Source: Brachyspira suanatina
GTDB lineage: Bacteria > Spirochaetota > Brachyspiria > Brachyspirales > Brachyspiraceae
NCBI RefSeq assembly: GCF_001049755.1
Contig: NZ_CVLB01000001.1
Location: 976,090 to 1,040,089, forward strand
DNA: 64,000 bases
Direction: 5' to 3'
Shown here: positions 27,531 through 37,465 of the stretch, one piece after another
How positions within the stretch are numbered: position 1 is the stretch's first letter
Layout of the letters: the number at the start of each line of letters is the position of its first letter
Position numbers and translations under genes: made by a program
Notes under the pieces: model-generated
The model's input: the letters and a program-made list of their open reading frames with translations, nothing else
What the model was told of the DNA's origin: nothing
The model's database searches: none

Positions 27531-29489
27531 ATGATTATAAAAAAATTGAAAGAATTTTTCAAAAAAGATAACAGACCATTTGATTATGGTGCTGTTACAG
27601 AAGAACATATACAAAAATATTATTCAAAAGTTGAAAAACATCCTTATAGAAGAATGTTTTCTTATGCTATGAGGCATAAAAAATTATTTATACCATCTTT
27701 TATTTTAAGTATAGGCTATACTATTATAAATATACTTCCTCCATTTTTTGGGCAGTTGGCAATATCTATTACAGGCGGAAAAAGGGTTGATCTTTTGGAT
27801 AAAATTCCATTGGTAGCGGATTTAACAGCTAAATTTAGTAATTTAAGTACTAAAGATTTAACTCAGCAGCTTTTAAGCGGAGATTCTATTGGAAATCCAG
27901 TAATAATAGCACAATTTGCATTTATTATAATCATTGGATTTATATATGTTTTATTCAGAGTTGCATTTGATTATATAAAAACTTTTCTTTTTGCTTTCAC
28001 TGCTCAAGAGATTGGAAAAGATGTACGTGCTGATATGATGAGAGGTCTTCTTAATACAGATATAGCATATTTTAAGCAGGAAAAAGAAGGTGATTTGATG
28101 AGCAGAGTTATCAATGAATCTGGATCAATAGAAGGCTTTCTATCTGGTACATTACCAAATATGATAACAGTGCCTTTAACATTAATACTTACTTTATGTG
28201 TATTACTTCTTTTAAATGTAAAACTTACAATAGCTTGTTTTTTAGCAGCTCCGCTAATAGGATTAGGTATAGATAAAGTTTCAAAATTAATAAGAACAAG
28301 AATTTCAGCTCAGCAAAACTTTTTAGGAAGTACAACATCGGTTATACAAGAAGATATAAGAGGAATAGAAGTTATTAAAATATTTTCTAAAGAAGATCAG
28401 GAAGTTAATAGATATAGAAGTTTATATAGTGAATTAATAAATATAATGAGAAAAATTAGTTTGCTTACTTCACTTAATAGACCTATGACGGAACTTGTAA
28501 TGATAGCTGCTATGCTTGTAATACTTGCTTACGGCGGATTTTTGATATTTAAAGGGGAAATGCCTTTTGAATTTTTATGGGGATTTTTGCTTTATATGCT
28601 TAATATATCCACTCCTGTAAGAGATTTATCCGGTATATTTATTAATTTACAAATGACTAAAGCAGTTGCTATTAGGGTTTTCCAAATAATAGACTTACCT
28701 GCTGAGAATGTTGATGACCCTACTAAAAAAGAAATGAAGCCTTTAGAACATTCAATTACTTTTGAAAATATACATTTTGAATATCCAAGAAGAAATGATG
28801 CCCAGCCTTTCCATTTAGGACCTATAAATTTTAACGTTAAAAAAGGTGATGTAGTTGCTTTTGTAGGTAATTCAGGCGGTGGTAAAACTACTTTGATAAG
28901 TTTGATTCCAAAATTGTTTACCCCAAGTGAAGGTGTTATAAGATTTGATGGTATTGATATAAATGAATTAAATACTAGAAGTGTAAGAAATCAAATAGGT
29001 GTGGTATCTCAGGAGAATATTTTGTTTTACGGCACAGTAAGAGAAAATATTTTATATGCAAATCCTGATGCTACAGATGATGATTTGGTGAGAGCAGCAA
29101 AAATAGCACATGCTGATGAGTTTATTCTAAAATTACCTAATGGTTATGATACACATATAGGACCAAGAGGTGTAATGCTTTCTGGTGGTCAGCGTCAAAG
29201 AATAGCATTAGCAAGAGCTGTAGTGAAGAGACCTTCTATATTAATACTAGATGAAGCTACTAGTGCTTTGGATACTGAAAGCGAAATGTACGTACAAAAA
29301 GCATTAAATGAAATTATTAACCTCCAAACTACTTTCGTTATAGCTCATAGACTTTCTACTATAAAAAATGCTACATATATATGTGTTGTGGAAGATGGTA
29401 AAATAACAGAATCTGGTACTCATAATGAATTAATGAAAAGAGGCGGAAAATATCAATATCTGTATTCACTACAATTTAGAGATGAATAA
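27531..29489 (+). CDS. ABC exporter (fused membrane and ATPase domains), MsbA-like
   Basis: A 652-residue half-transporter working as a homodimer. Six membrane helices span about residues 50-360; the ATPase domain follows with Walker A GNSGGGKTT, signature LSGGQRQRIALARAV, and Walker B ILILDEATSALD. The closest functional relatives are lipid and multidrug exporters. Between helices 1 and 2 there is a periplasmic stretch longer than usual (about 50 residues including GGKRVDLLDKIP). It follows lolD by 75 nt, so envelope transport is likely. The substrate cannot be read from sequence. Confidence 0.88.
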   Translation: MIIKKLKEFFKKDNRPFDYGAVTEEHIQKYYSKVEKHPYRRMFSYAMRHKKLFIPSFILSIGYTIINILPPFFGQLAISITGGKRVDLLDKIPLVADLTAKFSNLSTKDLTQQLLSGDSIGNPVIIAQFAFIIIIGFIYVLFRVAFDYIKTFLFAFTAQEIGKDVRADMMRGLLNTDIAYFKQEKEGDLMSRVINESGSIEGFLSGTLPNMITVPLTLILTLCVLLLLNVKLTIACFLAAPLIGLGIDKVSKLIRTRISAQQNFLGSTTSVIQEDIRGIEVIKIFSKEDQEVNRYRSLYSELINIMRKISLLTSLNRPMTELVMIAAMLVILAYGGFLIFKGEMPFEFLWGFLLYMLNISTPVRDLSGIFINLQMTKAVAIRVFQIIDLPAENVDDPTKKEMKPLEHSITFENIHFEYPRRNDAQPFHLGPINFNVKKGDVVAFVGNSGGGKTTLISLIPKLFTPSEGVIRFDGIDINELNTRSVRNQIGVVSQENILFYGTVRENILYANPDATDDDLVRAAKIAHADEFILKLPNGYDTHIGPRGVMLSGGQRQRIALARAVVKRPSILILDEATSALDTESEMYVQKALNEIINLQTTFVIAHRLSTIKNATYICVVEDGKITESGTHNELMKRGGKYQYLYSLQFRDE

Positions 29490-29508
29490 AATTATAGTTT
29501 AATAAAAA

Positions 29509-29558
29509 TAAAAATGCTGTTTTAATACTAAAGTTATTATTAAAACAGCATTTTTTAT
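29509..29558. terminator. Bidirectional terminator
   Basis: AAAATGCTGTTTTAATA pairs with TATTAAAACAGCATTTT around a short loop, with A and T runs outside, between the convergent exporter and ExbD genes. Confidence 0.85.
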
Positions 29559-29573
29559 TATAAAATAAATTAT

Positions 29574-29984
29574 TTAGTTTTTATTTTGTTCTTGAGTTGC
29601 TATGCTAAGTCTTGTAAAACCAGCATTTTTAACACTATCTATAACTGATATTAATGTTTGAGTTCTAACATCTTCATCAGAACGTATTTCTATAGGCTTT
29701 TCCAATTCTCCTTCTGTGTCTGCTAATTTTTTAAGATCAGCATCTATGTCTTCAGATAAATACCCGTTTATATATTTTTGTCCGTCTTTTGATATACTTA
29801 TTACTACAGTTTCATTTTTTTCGGATCCCACTGCTGATGTAGATTTAGGCAAACTAATTTCTATTTGAGGTGTAACTATAATTGTTGAACCCACCATGAA
29901 AAATATAAGTAAATTAAATACTATATCTATCATGGGGGTTAAATCTATTCCGCTTTTTATATTGAATCTTCTTCTAAACTTCAT
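29574..29984 (-). CDS. exbD: ExbD/TolR-family protein
   Basis: A small inner-membrane protein with one N-terminal helix and a periplasmic domain. SGIDLTPMIDIVFNLLIFFMV carries the key Asp in the helix that helps form the proton channel, and the rest is the ExbD fold. It normally works with ExbB/TolQ to power an outer-membrane process. No ExbB gene is in the window. The start at 29984 (MKFRRRF) fits the family; an ATG at 29999 would add five residues. The gene follows the CAP-domain gene by at most 23 nt on the same strand. Confidence 0.87.
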   Translation of the reverse strand: MKFRRRFNIKSGIDLTPMIDIVFNLLIFFMVGSTIIVTPQIEISLPKSTSAVGSEKNETVVISISKDGQKYINGYLSEDIDADLKKLADTEGELEKPIEIRSDEDVRTQTLISVIDSVKNAGFTRLSIATQEQNKN

Positions 29985-30007
29985 ATGCGCACACTGCATT
30001 ATTAAAG

Positions 30008-30781
30008 TTATTCTACTGTTATAGTTCTTACATTACTTAAGAAATGCTGACCTTTATATAGAATAGAAATTTTATAATCGCCTTTTCCATATTCAGCCTT
30101 GAAAGTTCTTCCTAATATAGAGTTGCCCATATCTTTAACATCATATATTACTTTTCCTATATATGTTTTTCCATCATCTCCTGTGATTCTAGCTTCAGGA
30201 TCAGCCATTTCTATAGCTAATTTAAAATCAGTAAAAGCAGCTCCATTTAGTATTCTATATTTTACAGTTATTTCATCACCTTCTTTAGCTTTAGGTGAGA
30301 AGTCAACAGATTCAGCAACTATGTTGGCAAATGTTACTGTAGTATAAACACCAACTCCTCTTTTTACAGCACCAACTCCTATAGCATTATATTCTTTACT
30401 TAATATATTCTTTTTGCTGTCAGGAGTTTTCATCAAATCTTTAACAATGCTTTCAGCTGCTTTTTTATCAGTGAATGGAATAACATCTAATTTATGCAAA
30501 CTTTCACTTATATTTCCAACCATTTCAGGATATAATTTTATTTGTCTTGCTTTTGAATCTAAACCGTCTAAATCTGTATTACTAAAAAATTTATTTTGAG
30601 CCATATTATCAGCATGATATAATGCTAAAGAATGAAGTCTTTGATTATTTGGAAGAGGTGGCAAAGACACCTTACTTCTTTCTAAATTTATTAATCTTAG
30701 TACCTCATCTTCTATAGTATTAGCACTAACTATTAAAGTTGATAAAAATATAAATATTATTATGAAATTTAACTTTTTCAT
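30008..30781 (-). CDS. CAP (SCP/PR-1) domain protein, secreted
   Basis: A 257-residue protein with a signal peptide (cleavage near VSA, residue 20). The CAP domain spans about residues 25-155: LRLINLERSKVSLPPL, LALYHADNMA with the characteristic His, and GVGAVKRGVGVYTTVTF. The C-terminal 100 residues form a beta-rich domain of unknown role. CAP proteins occur in many secreted and surface contexts; the bacterial activity is mostly unknown. It is the first gene of a two-gene unit with ExbD. Confidence 0.85.
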   Translation of the reverse strand: MKKLNFIIIFIFLSTLIVSANTIEDEVLRLINLERSKVSLPPLPNNQRLHSLALYHADNMAQNKFFSNTDLDGLDSKARQIKLYPEMVGNISESLHKLDVIPFTDKKAAESIVKDLMKTPDSKKNILSKEYNAIGVGAVKRGVGVYTTVTFANIVAESVDFSPKAKEGDEITVKYRILNGAAFTDFKLAIEMADPEARITGDDGKTYIGKVIYDVKDMGNSILGRTFKAEYGKGDYKISILYKGQHFLSNVRTITVE

Positions 30782-30911
30782 TTTTAATCTCCAAAAAAAA
30801 TTTAAAATTGTATAATTATAAATCTAATTTTATAATGATTTTGTAAAAAATAAAAGAAAATAAATAAAAAATAATATTATTTTTTTATGTAAATATTGTT
30901 TGTATTTATTA

Positions 30912-30940
30912 TTGACTTTTTTTATTTAATATACTAGATT
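30912..30940 (+). promoter_or_regulatory. Promoter of the metalloprotease gene
   Basis: TTGACT (30912-30917), a 17-nt spacer, TAGATT (30935-30940), about 60 nt before the start codon. Confidence 0.5.
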
Positions 30941-31000
30941 ATTAATTAGTATTAAATATTATTTATATGTTTTAGTATTATATATGTAAAATGGAGAATA

Positions 31001-32224
31001 ATGGTTATGAAGAAAATATTTTTAATGATCGTTTTATTAATAGTTTTGTCATCTTGTAAAGAAGTAGCAAATATTTTAGGGGTAAATATCGATAGCTCAT
31101 TGACATATTCTGATGGAAGTATGGGAAAGGCATCTTTTTATGCTAATTACAAAGAACGAGGAAATAGACGTTATAATTTTAATAAAATAGCAGAATATGA
31201 TAAATTAATTATATATTTAAAAGATGGAGCAGGATATAAGCCAGAAAGTGTGGATTATATAGCTAAAGTATTTAATGATAATTATGATGAAGAAGTAAGA
31301 ATATATGGAGAACATACAGATGTTGATAAGAATGGTAAAATTATAATTTTATTATTGGAATTGAATGCTAGTTATTCAGGTGGAGTAATTACTGGTTATT
31401 TTTATGGTGAAGATTTAATTTTGAATAAAAATAATAATGCTGAGATATTATATATGGATGTACAAGTTCTTAATGATGATCCTCAGTATATGGCTGGAAC
31501 TATACAGCATGAATTCCAGCATTTAATTAATTATAATGTTAATTATATTAAAAATAATAGAGAAATGTCAACTTGGCTTAATGAAGCTCTTTCAGAATCT
31601 ACATCTATATTATTCAGCCCAGCTACAGTTAATTCAAGAATAAATGAATTTAATAATATGAAAGGATATTATTGTTTTTATACTTGGAATCTTCCTTTAA
31701 ATGTATTTGCTAATTATCCATCTGTTTCAGTATTTATGAATTGGCTTTATCAAAAAAATGGTAAAAATTCTTCTGTATTCCAAAATATAGCAAAATATTC
31801 ATCATTAGATGATTATAATAGAGTTTTAAATAATGTAAGTTTTACAGGAGCATCTAGCTGGGATGATTTATTATTAAAATGGCTTGAAGGAGTCAAAAAT
31901 AATGAAGTTGCAGGAGCTAAGTTACAAATTCAAAAAGGCGGATATCCTATTCCATTATTCCCAGGGGCAGCAGTAGTTTATAATGGTACTTTGAGTCCGT
32001 CAGGTAATTTAGTAACAAGAAAGTTATCAAGCGGTTTGGAATTAGCTTTGAATAAAGATACTTATGTAGGTGATAATCCAACTCCTATAAATATTACAAC
32101 TCCTCAAGTATCATCAATACAGACATCAAAAATGTATAAGACAGTTAGTGAAGATGATAAGACTTATACACCTAAATACAGACATATATTGTTTGATAAA
32201 GACGGTAAAATTAAAGAATATTAA
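31001..32224 (+). CDS. Putative zinc metalloprotease lipoprotein (hyicolysin-like)
   Basis: A 407-residue protein. Lipobox VLSSC places the lipidated Cys at residue 19. HEFQH at residues 170-174 is a HExxH zinc site. About 20 residues on, TWLNEALSE (192-199) offers a Glu as third ligand, a gluzincin-like layout. This, plus the conserved GTIQHEFQHLI stretch, suggests the M30 hyicolysin type. It is probably membrane-anchored and faces outward. The ATG at 31001 has GGAG 4 nt upstream; a second ATG at 31007 is possible. A small protein gene follows after 18 nt. Confidence 0.8.
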   Translation: MVMKKIFLMIVLLIVLSSCKEVANILGVNIDSSLTYSDGSMGKASFYANYKERGNRRYNFNKIAEYDKLIIYLKDGAGYKPESVDYIAKVFNDNYDEEVRIYGEHTDVDKNGKIIILLLELNASYSGGVITGYFYGEDLILNKNNNAEILYMDVQVLNDDPQYMAGTIQHEFQHLINYNVNYIKNNREMSTWLNEALSESTSILFSPATVNSRINEFNNMKGYYCFYTWNLPLNVFANYPSVSVFMNWLYQKNGKNSSVFQNIAKYSSLDDYNRVLNNVSFTGASSWDDLLLKWLEGVKNNEVAGAKLQIQKGGYPIPLFPGAAVVYNGTLSPSGNLVTRKLSSGLELALNKDTYVGDNPTPINITTPQVSSIQTSKMYKTVSEDDKTYTPKYRHILFDKDGKIKEY

Positions 32225-32242
32225 TTTATAAAAGGAGAATTA

Positions 32243-32554
32243 ATGAAAAGAATTTACAAAAACATTATAAAATATTCTTATGTTTTTATGATAGTTTTTT
32301 TCCTTTTAATTTTTGCTAAGAAACAGGAGATTACTGGTACTATTAGAATGGTAGGTACAGCTATATTTCCAGATATAGTTATAACTACAGAAGAGAGAGA
32401 TTATTATTTCGATAAGCGATTTTTTGATGAATACGCTAAGTATGTAGGACAAAATATGACTATAAAAGCTAAAGTAAAGAAAGAGACTATATGGCTTGCC
32501 GACAGAAGCAAATCATTTGACAGATATACTATTATGTGGGTAGAAAAGAAATAA
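32243..32554 (+). CDS. Small hypothetical protein with an N-terminal membrane anchor
   Basis: A 103-residue protein with one hydrophobic segment (about residues 9-25), then a beta-rich domain (QEITGTIRMVGTAIFPDIVI, then YVGQNMTIKAKVKK) resembling a small OB-like barrel. No known family is recognised. AGGAG precedes the ATG. It follows the metalloprotease gene by 18 nt and is likely in the same operon, with a terminator after it. Confidence 0.6.
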   Translation: MKRIYKNIIKYSYVFMIVFFLLIFAKKQEITGTIRMVGTAIFPDIVITTEERDYYFDKRFFDEYAKYVGQNMTIKAKVKKETIWLADRSKSFDRYTIMWVEKK

Positions 32555-32573
32555 TAATAAAAAATATAATTAC

Positions 32574-32612
32574 AAGGCTTTAAATATATCTAAATATTTA
32601 AAGCCTTTATTT
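32574..32612 (+). terminator. Terminator after the metalloprotease operon
   Basis: AAGGCTTTAAATAT pairs with AATATTTAAAGCCTT around a short loop, followed by TATTTG. Confidence 0.8.
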
Positions 32613-32631
32613 GTAATAAAGTAAAAATTCA

Positions 32632-32659
32632 TTGATAAATATACGGAGTATGGTATAAT
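32632..32659 (+). promoter_or_regulatory. Promoter of ackA
   Basis: TTGATA (32632-32637), a 16-nt spacer, TATAAT (32654-32659), about 40 nt before the start. Confidence 0.6.
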
Positions 32660-32698
32660 AAGATAATAATAAAATAATCAAAACTATGGAGTCATTTT

Positions 32699-33889
32699 AT
32701 GAATGTATTGGTAATAAATTCAGGAAGTTCAAGTATTAAATATCAATTATTCGCTATGCCTGAAGCAAAAGTTTTAGCTAAAGGACTTTTGGAAAAAATT
32801 GGCGAAGAAATAAGTGCTTTAAAACACACTGCAGTAGAGAAAGGAAAAGAGAAAAAAATAGAACAGAAGGTTGCTGATCATAAAGCAGGTATGTCTTTAA
32901 TTTTCTCTCTTTTAACAGACAAAGAAGTTGGGGTTATAGCTGATATGAGCGAAATATCTGCTGTAGGTCATAGAGTTGTTCATGGTGGTGAAGCATTCAA
33001 TAAAAGTACATTAATAACTGATGAAGCTATAAAAGCTATTGAGGCTTGCTGCGATATAGCTCCTTTACATAACCCAGCTGGTTTACAAGGTATAAGTGCT
33101 TGTAAAGAAATATTAAAAGATGTAAAAATGGTAGGTGTTTTTGATACTAGTTTCCACCAAACAATACCTGATTATGCTTATATGTATGCTGTTCCACATG
33201 AATGGTATGATAAATATAAAATACGTCGTTATGGTTTCCATGGTACTTCTCATAAATATGTTTATGGTGAGTTTTGTAAGGCAGCAAATAAACCTAATGC
33301 TAATGTTATAGTATGTCACTTAGGAAATGGTGCTAGTGTTACAGCTGTTAAAAATGGAGAATCTATTGATACTAGTATGGGTTTAACTCCATTAGAAGGT
33401 TTAGTAATGGGTACTAGATCAGGAGATATGGATCCTGCTGTTCCTACTTTTGTTATGGCTAAAGAAAATTTATCTGCAAAAGAAATGGATAATATTTTAA
33501 ATAAAAAAAGCGGTCTTTTAGGTGTTTCTGGCGTAAGTAATGATATGAGAAACTTGGAAGAAGCTGCTAAAACTAACCCTAAAGCTGAACTTGCTATTAC
33601 TATGTTCTGCTATAGAGTAAAAAAATACATAGGTGCTTATATGGCTGCTTTAGGACATCTTGACGGTATAGTATTCACAGGCGGTATAGGTGAAAATAGT
33701 GCTTATATTAGAGGAAGAATACTTGAAGGTTTAGATGAGCTTGGTATTAAATGCGATGCTGATAAAAACTCTAAAGCTAGAGGCTGTGCTAATTTTGAAA
33801 AAGATGGTGCTGCTATTAAACTTTATGTTATAGCTACTGATGAAGAAAAAGCAATAGCTATGGATACTTATAATCTTGCTTTAAAATAA
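32699..33889 (+). CDS. ackA: Acetate kinase
   Basis: Converts acetyl phosphate and ADP to acetate and ATP, the last step of acetate fermentation. 396 residues is typical. NSGSSSIKYQLF starts the ASKHA fold, and HRVVHGGEAF, YGFHGTSHKYV, HLGNGASVTA and GTRSGDMDPAVP are all present. The phosphotransacetylase gene is not nearby. GGAG precedes the start. The gene stands alone between a strong promoter and a strong terminator, and prefers frequent codons, so high expression is likely. Confidence 0.97.
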   Translation: MNVLVINSGSSSIKYQLFAMPEAKVLAKGLLEKIGEEISALKHTAVEKGKEKKIEQKVADHKAGMSLIFSLLTDKEVGVIADMSEISAVGHRVVHGGEAFNKSTLITDEAIKAIEACCDIAPLHNPAGLQGISACKEILKDVKMVGVFDTSFHQTIPDYAYMYAVPHEWYDKYKIRRYGFHGTSHKYVYGEFCKAANKPNANVIVCHLGNGASVTAVKNGESIDTSMGLTPLEGLVMGTRSGDMDPAVPTFVMAKENLSAKEMDNILNKKSGLLGVSGVSNDMRNLEEAAKTNPKAELAITMFCYRVKKYIGAYMAALGHLDGIVFTGGIGENSAYIRGRILEGLDELGIKCDADKNSKARGCANFEKDGAAIKLYVIATDEEKAIAMDTYNLALK

Positions 33890-33917
33890 AAATAATTGTT
33901 TATATAAACGTTTTTAT

Positions 33918-33958
33918 ATAGGGTGTCTTAATTAATTATTAAGATGCCCTATTTTTTT
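33918..33958 (+). terminator. Terminator after ackA
   Basis: ATAGGGTGTCTTAAT pairs with ATTAAGATGCCCTAT (one G-T pair), followed by TTTTTT. Confidence 0.85.
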
Positions 33959-34032
33959 AATTTTTAAGTTAGATAATTATAATTTATTTCGATACTATAA
34001 AATATTAATACCATATTAGGAAGTATTATCTT

Positions 34033-35658
34033 ATGAAAAAGAATATATTAATTAAATTATTTTGTTTATTTTATGCTGTTTTTATTTTATCATGCCATAA
34101 AGAGCCTAAAAATATTTTGAATGAATTAATGGTATCTGTTGGTCCTGAACCTCAAACTATAGACCCTACTAAAAATTCTGCAGTAGATGCTATGATATAT
34201 ACAACACATTTATTTGAGAATTTAACTATAAGAGATGAAAATAATAATATAATACCAGGTGCTGCTGAAAGCTGGACTTCATCTAATAACAATACAATAT
34301 ATATTTTTAATATTAGAAGCAATGCAAAATGGTCCGACGGAATGGATTTAAAAGCTAATGATTTTGCTTATGCTTGGAAACGTATAGTTGATCCTAAGAA
34401 TGGGGCTTCATATTCTATACTTTTAGATGTTATAAAAAATGCAAGCGATATAATGATGGGGAAAAAAGATAAAGAAACATTAGGAGTTAAAGCATTAGAT
34501 GATAAAACTTTATATGTAGAATTAGAATATCCTGTGCCTTATTTTGCAGAGATGGTAGCTCACACTGCTTATACGCCTTTGAGAGAAGATATAGTAAGTA
34601 AAAATGAAGACGGTTGGACTTTAGATGTTAATACTATGGTTGGAAACGGAGCTTTTCAAATTGTACGTTGGGATCATAATTCAAGATTAGTTGTTCGTAA
34701 AAATACTGACTATTGGAATTATAAAGAGATAAAACCTGATATTATTAATTTTGAGTTTATAGATAATGACAATACAGCAATGTCAGCGATAATTAATGAA
34801 GAAATATATTTTTATCATAATACGCCAATAAATGACAGAGAAAAACTTTTAAAAGAAGGCATAGCAAGACCAGTACCAAATATATCACTTTATTTTTATG
34901 AAGTTGATAATAGGAAAAAACCTTTTAATGATGCTAGAGTAAGAAAGGCTATTTCTTTAGCTATAGATAGGGAATATATAGTAAATAATATTATGAAAGG
35001 TGGAGAGAAGCCTGCTGCTGGTATTGTTCCTTATAATATAAAAGATGTTGACAGTACAAATGATTTCAGAAATAAAAGAGATGGATATTTTTCTACTAAA
35101 AGCGAGGATTATCAAAAGAATGTAGAAGAGGCTAGGGCTTTACTTGCAGAGGCTGGTTATCCTAATGGAGAAAATTTTCCAGTATTTGAATTTATAAGTA
35201 ATCCGGGCTTTCATATCACTATTGCTGAAAGCATACAGGCTATGTTAAAAGAAGCATTAAATATAAATATGGTTATAAGGCAGGAAGAATGGGCTGTGCT
35301 TTTACAAACTAGAAGAGATGGAAATTTTGACATGGCTAGACAGGGCTGGATTGGCGGATATAATAGCCCTGCTGCATTCTTATCTTTAGTAAAAACAGGA
35401 TATGTATTGAATGAGGGCAGATATAGTAATCCTGAATTTGATAAAGCTTTGTTAAATGCTTCCCTTGCTGAAAATGATTCAGATAGAAGTATGTATATGC
35501 ATGAAGCTGAAAGTATTGCTATGAATGATATGGCTATTATTCCAATATATTATTATGCCGGAACTGTAATGCAAAATTCAAAATTAACAAATGTTATTTA
35601 TGATATATTCGGTATATATAATTTTAGTAAGGCTGAGATTATAGAAGAAACTAATTAA
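34033..35658 (+). CDS. Peptide ABC transporter substrate-binding lipoprotein (OppA type)
   Basis: A 541-residue protein with lipobox FILSC (Cys near residue 21), so tethered to a membrane on the periplasmic side. The family 5 binding-protein pattern is clear: GPEPQTIDPTKN, LFENLTIRD, AAESW near residue 77, WSDGMDLKANDFAYAWKRI, and ARVRKAISLAIDRE. It binds peptides and hands them to an ABC permease, but no permease or ATPase genes are adjacent, so it must share one encoded elsewhere. It is convergent with the DUF2147 gene, with only 3 nt between the stops. Confidence 0.93.
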   Translation: MKKNILIKLFCLFYAVFILSCHKEPKNILNELMVSVGPEPQTIDPTKNSAVDAMIYTTHLFENLTIRDENNNIIPGAAESWTSSNNNTIYIFNIRSNAKWSDGMDLKANDFAYAWKRIVDPKNGASYSILLDVIKNASDIMMGKKDKETLGVKALDDKTLYVELEYPVPYFAEMVAHTAYTPLREDIVSKNEDGWTLDVNTMVGNGAFQIVRWDHNSRLVVRKNTDYWNYKEIKPDIINFEFIDNDNTAMSAIINEEIYFYHNTPINDREKLLKEGIARPVPNISLYFYEVDNRKKPFNDARVRKAISLAIDREYIVNNIMKGGEKPAAGIVPYNIKDVDSTNDFRNKRDGYFSTKSEDYQKNVEEARALLAEAGYPNGENFPVFEFISNPGFHITIAESIQAMLKEALNINMVIRQEEWAVLLQTRRDGNFDMARQGWIGGYNSPAAFLSLVKTGYVLNEGRYSNPEFDKALLNASLAENDSDRSMYMHEAESIAMNDMAIIPIYYYAGTVMQNSKLTNVIYDIFGIYNFSKAEIIEETN

Positions 35659-35661
35659 TAT

Positions 35662-36174
35662 TTATATTCCTTTTCCTTCTATTGTTCTTAATTGATTTAC
35701 AGGAATATCTGAATATTTATTAGATTCTTCTTTTGAGAGTCTTGTCCATTCTACGGTTGCTCCTACTATGCCTTTTTTATCTAATGACGCTTTTAGATAT
35801 AATGTTTTCTTATCATCTGATAAGCTTATTTTGGCATAGTATGTGCTTCCTTGATCTGTATGATATATTCTTCCTGTTTGCCACTCACCATCTTTGAACT
35901 CTATATCATATATGAATATTAATCCTTTCAAATCTTTATCTCTTAGTGATTTGTTCGGATTATGTATATCTAATGTGCTTTTTATATCGTCATGCAATGC
36001 TATACCATAAGCATATACTTTATTATCAATAACTATTATTTTGGCTATTTTCATTCTACCTTTAGGTTTTTCAGGCATAGCCCAGAAACCTTCAACATCT
36101 TTTGCATTATTTTGCCCATACAATAAAGAGCTGAATATAATTATAAATATTATAGACAATATATTATTTTTCAT
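35662..36174 (-). CDS. DUF2147 family secreted protein
   Basis: A 170-residue protein with a signal peptide (MKNNILSIIFIIIFSSLLYG, cleaved near residue 21). The mature part follows the DUF2147 pattern: EGFWAMPEKPKGRMKIAKI near the start, then NPNKSLRDKDLKGLIFIYD, DGEWQTGRIYHTDQGSTYY, and a closing strand (ATVEWTRL). Members are periplasmic or secreted and of unknown role. I use the ATG at 36174; a TTG at 36186 would place four extra residues before the signal peptide and has no ribosome site. Confidence 0.85.
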   Translation of the reverse strand: MKNNILSIIFIIIFSSLLYGQNNAKDVEGFWAMPEKPKGRMKIAKIIVIDNKVYAYGIALHDDIKSTLDIHNPNKSLRDKDLKGLIFIYDIEFKDGEWQTGRIYHTDQGSTYYAKISLSDDKKTLYLKASLDKKGIVGATVEWTRLSKEESNKYSDIPVNQLRTIEGKGI

Positions 36175-36324
36175 TTTATAATCCAAATTTATTTTTTATA
36201 AATTATATATCTAAATAATATTTTTTCTATAGCGTTTTATTATTTATATATTGATTATTATTTTTTATTATGTAAAATTAATTAATCTAAAATAAATGAA
36301 TTAAAATTATTAAGGAAACATTTT

Positions 36325-37449
36325 ATGAAAGATTCTAGAATAGAAAAATTAGCTAAAAATATAGTTACTTATTCATGCAAATTAAAAAAAGGCGAAAAAA
36401 TACTTATAAAATGCTATGGTGAGGGAGAGGAAAGAAATTTAGTAAATGCCATTATTAAAGAGGTTTATAAAGTAGGGGCTAGTCCTTTTGTTTGGAATCA
36501 TGACCCTCATATACTTAGAGAATTATTGAAGCAATGTAATGAAGAGCAGATGAAAATTTGGGCTAAATCTGATTTAATGCTTATGAAAGAGATGGATGCT
36601 TATGTTGGTATATGGGGCGGATTAAATAGTTCAGAAAGTTCTTCTGTAAAAATGGAGAATCATGCTATATATGAAAAGTTTTATCTTGATCCTGTTCATA
36701 TGAAGGAGAGAGTAAAAAATACTAAATGGGTTGTTATGAATTATCCTACACCAGCTATGGCACAGCAGGCTTCTATGAGTACAGATGAATTTGAAGATTT
36801 TTATTTTAAAGTTTGTAATTTGGATTATTCTAAAATGTCTAAGGCTATGGATAATTTAGTAAAACTTATGAATAAAACTGATAAAGTGAGAATAGTTGGA
36901 AAAGACACTGATTTAACTTTCTCTATTAAAGATATACCTGCTATAAAATGTGCTGGCGAACTCAATATACCTGACGGAGAAGTATACACTGCTCCTGTGA
37001 AAAATTCTGTTAATGGTGTTTTATCTTATAATACACCTTCTTTATATAGTGACGGATTTACTTATGAGAATATTAAATTCGAGTTCAAAAACGGAAAGAT
37101 AATAAACGCAACTTGTAATGATACAAATAGAATAAATAAAATATTAGACAGTGATGCAGGTGCTAGATATATAGGAGAATTTGCTATAGGAGTTAATCCA
37201 TATATTACAGAGCCTATGAAAGATATATTATTTGATGAAAAAATTATGGGAAGTTTCCATTTCACTCCTGGTGCTTGCTATGATGATGCTAGTAATGGAA
37301 ATAGCTCTAAAATACATTGGGATTTGGTATGCATACAGACTAAAAAATACGGCGGCGGAGAAATTTATTTTGATGATAAATTGATAAGAAAAGACGGATT
37401 ATTTGTTATTGATAGTCTTAAATGCTTGAATCCTAATAATTTAAAATAA
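36325..37449 (+). CDS. Aminopeptidase, M29 family
   Basis: A 374-residue cytoplasmic metallopeptidase of the thermophilic aminopeptidase type, which removes N-terminal residues using two metal ions. The metal-binding positions are seen in NIPDGEVYTAPV (Glu), YIGEFAIGVNP (Glu), GSFHFTPGACYDD (His) and KIHWDLV (His and Asp). The N-terminal domain (residues 1-110) has the usual GEKILIKCYGEGE and ALVWNHD-like SPFVWNHD. The GNAT gene follows after 16 nt. Confidence 0.92.
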   Translation: MKDSRIEKLAKNIVTYSCKLKKGEKILIKCYGEGEERNLVNAIIKEVYKVGASPFVWNHDPHILRELLKQCNEEQMKIWAKSDLMLMKEMDAYVGIWGGLNSSESSSVKMENHAIYEKFYLDPVHMKERVKNTKWVVMNYPTPAMAQQASMSTDEFEDFYFKVCNLDYSKMSKAMDNLVKLMNKTDKVRIVGKDTDLTFSIKDIPAIKCAGELNIPDGEVYTAPVKNSVNGVLSYNTPSLYSDGFTYENIKFEFKNGKIINATCNDTNRINKILDSDAGARYIGEFAIGVNPYITEPMKDILFDEKIMGSFHFTPGACYDDASNGNSSKIHWDLVCIQTKKYGGGEIYFDDKLIRKDGLFVIDSLKCLNPNNLK

Positions 37450-37465
37450 TATAAAAGGTTTGTAA

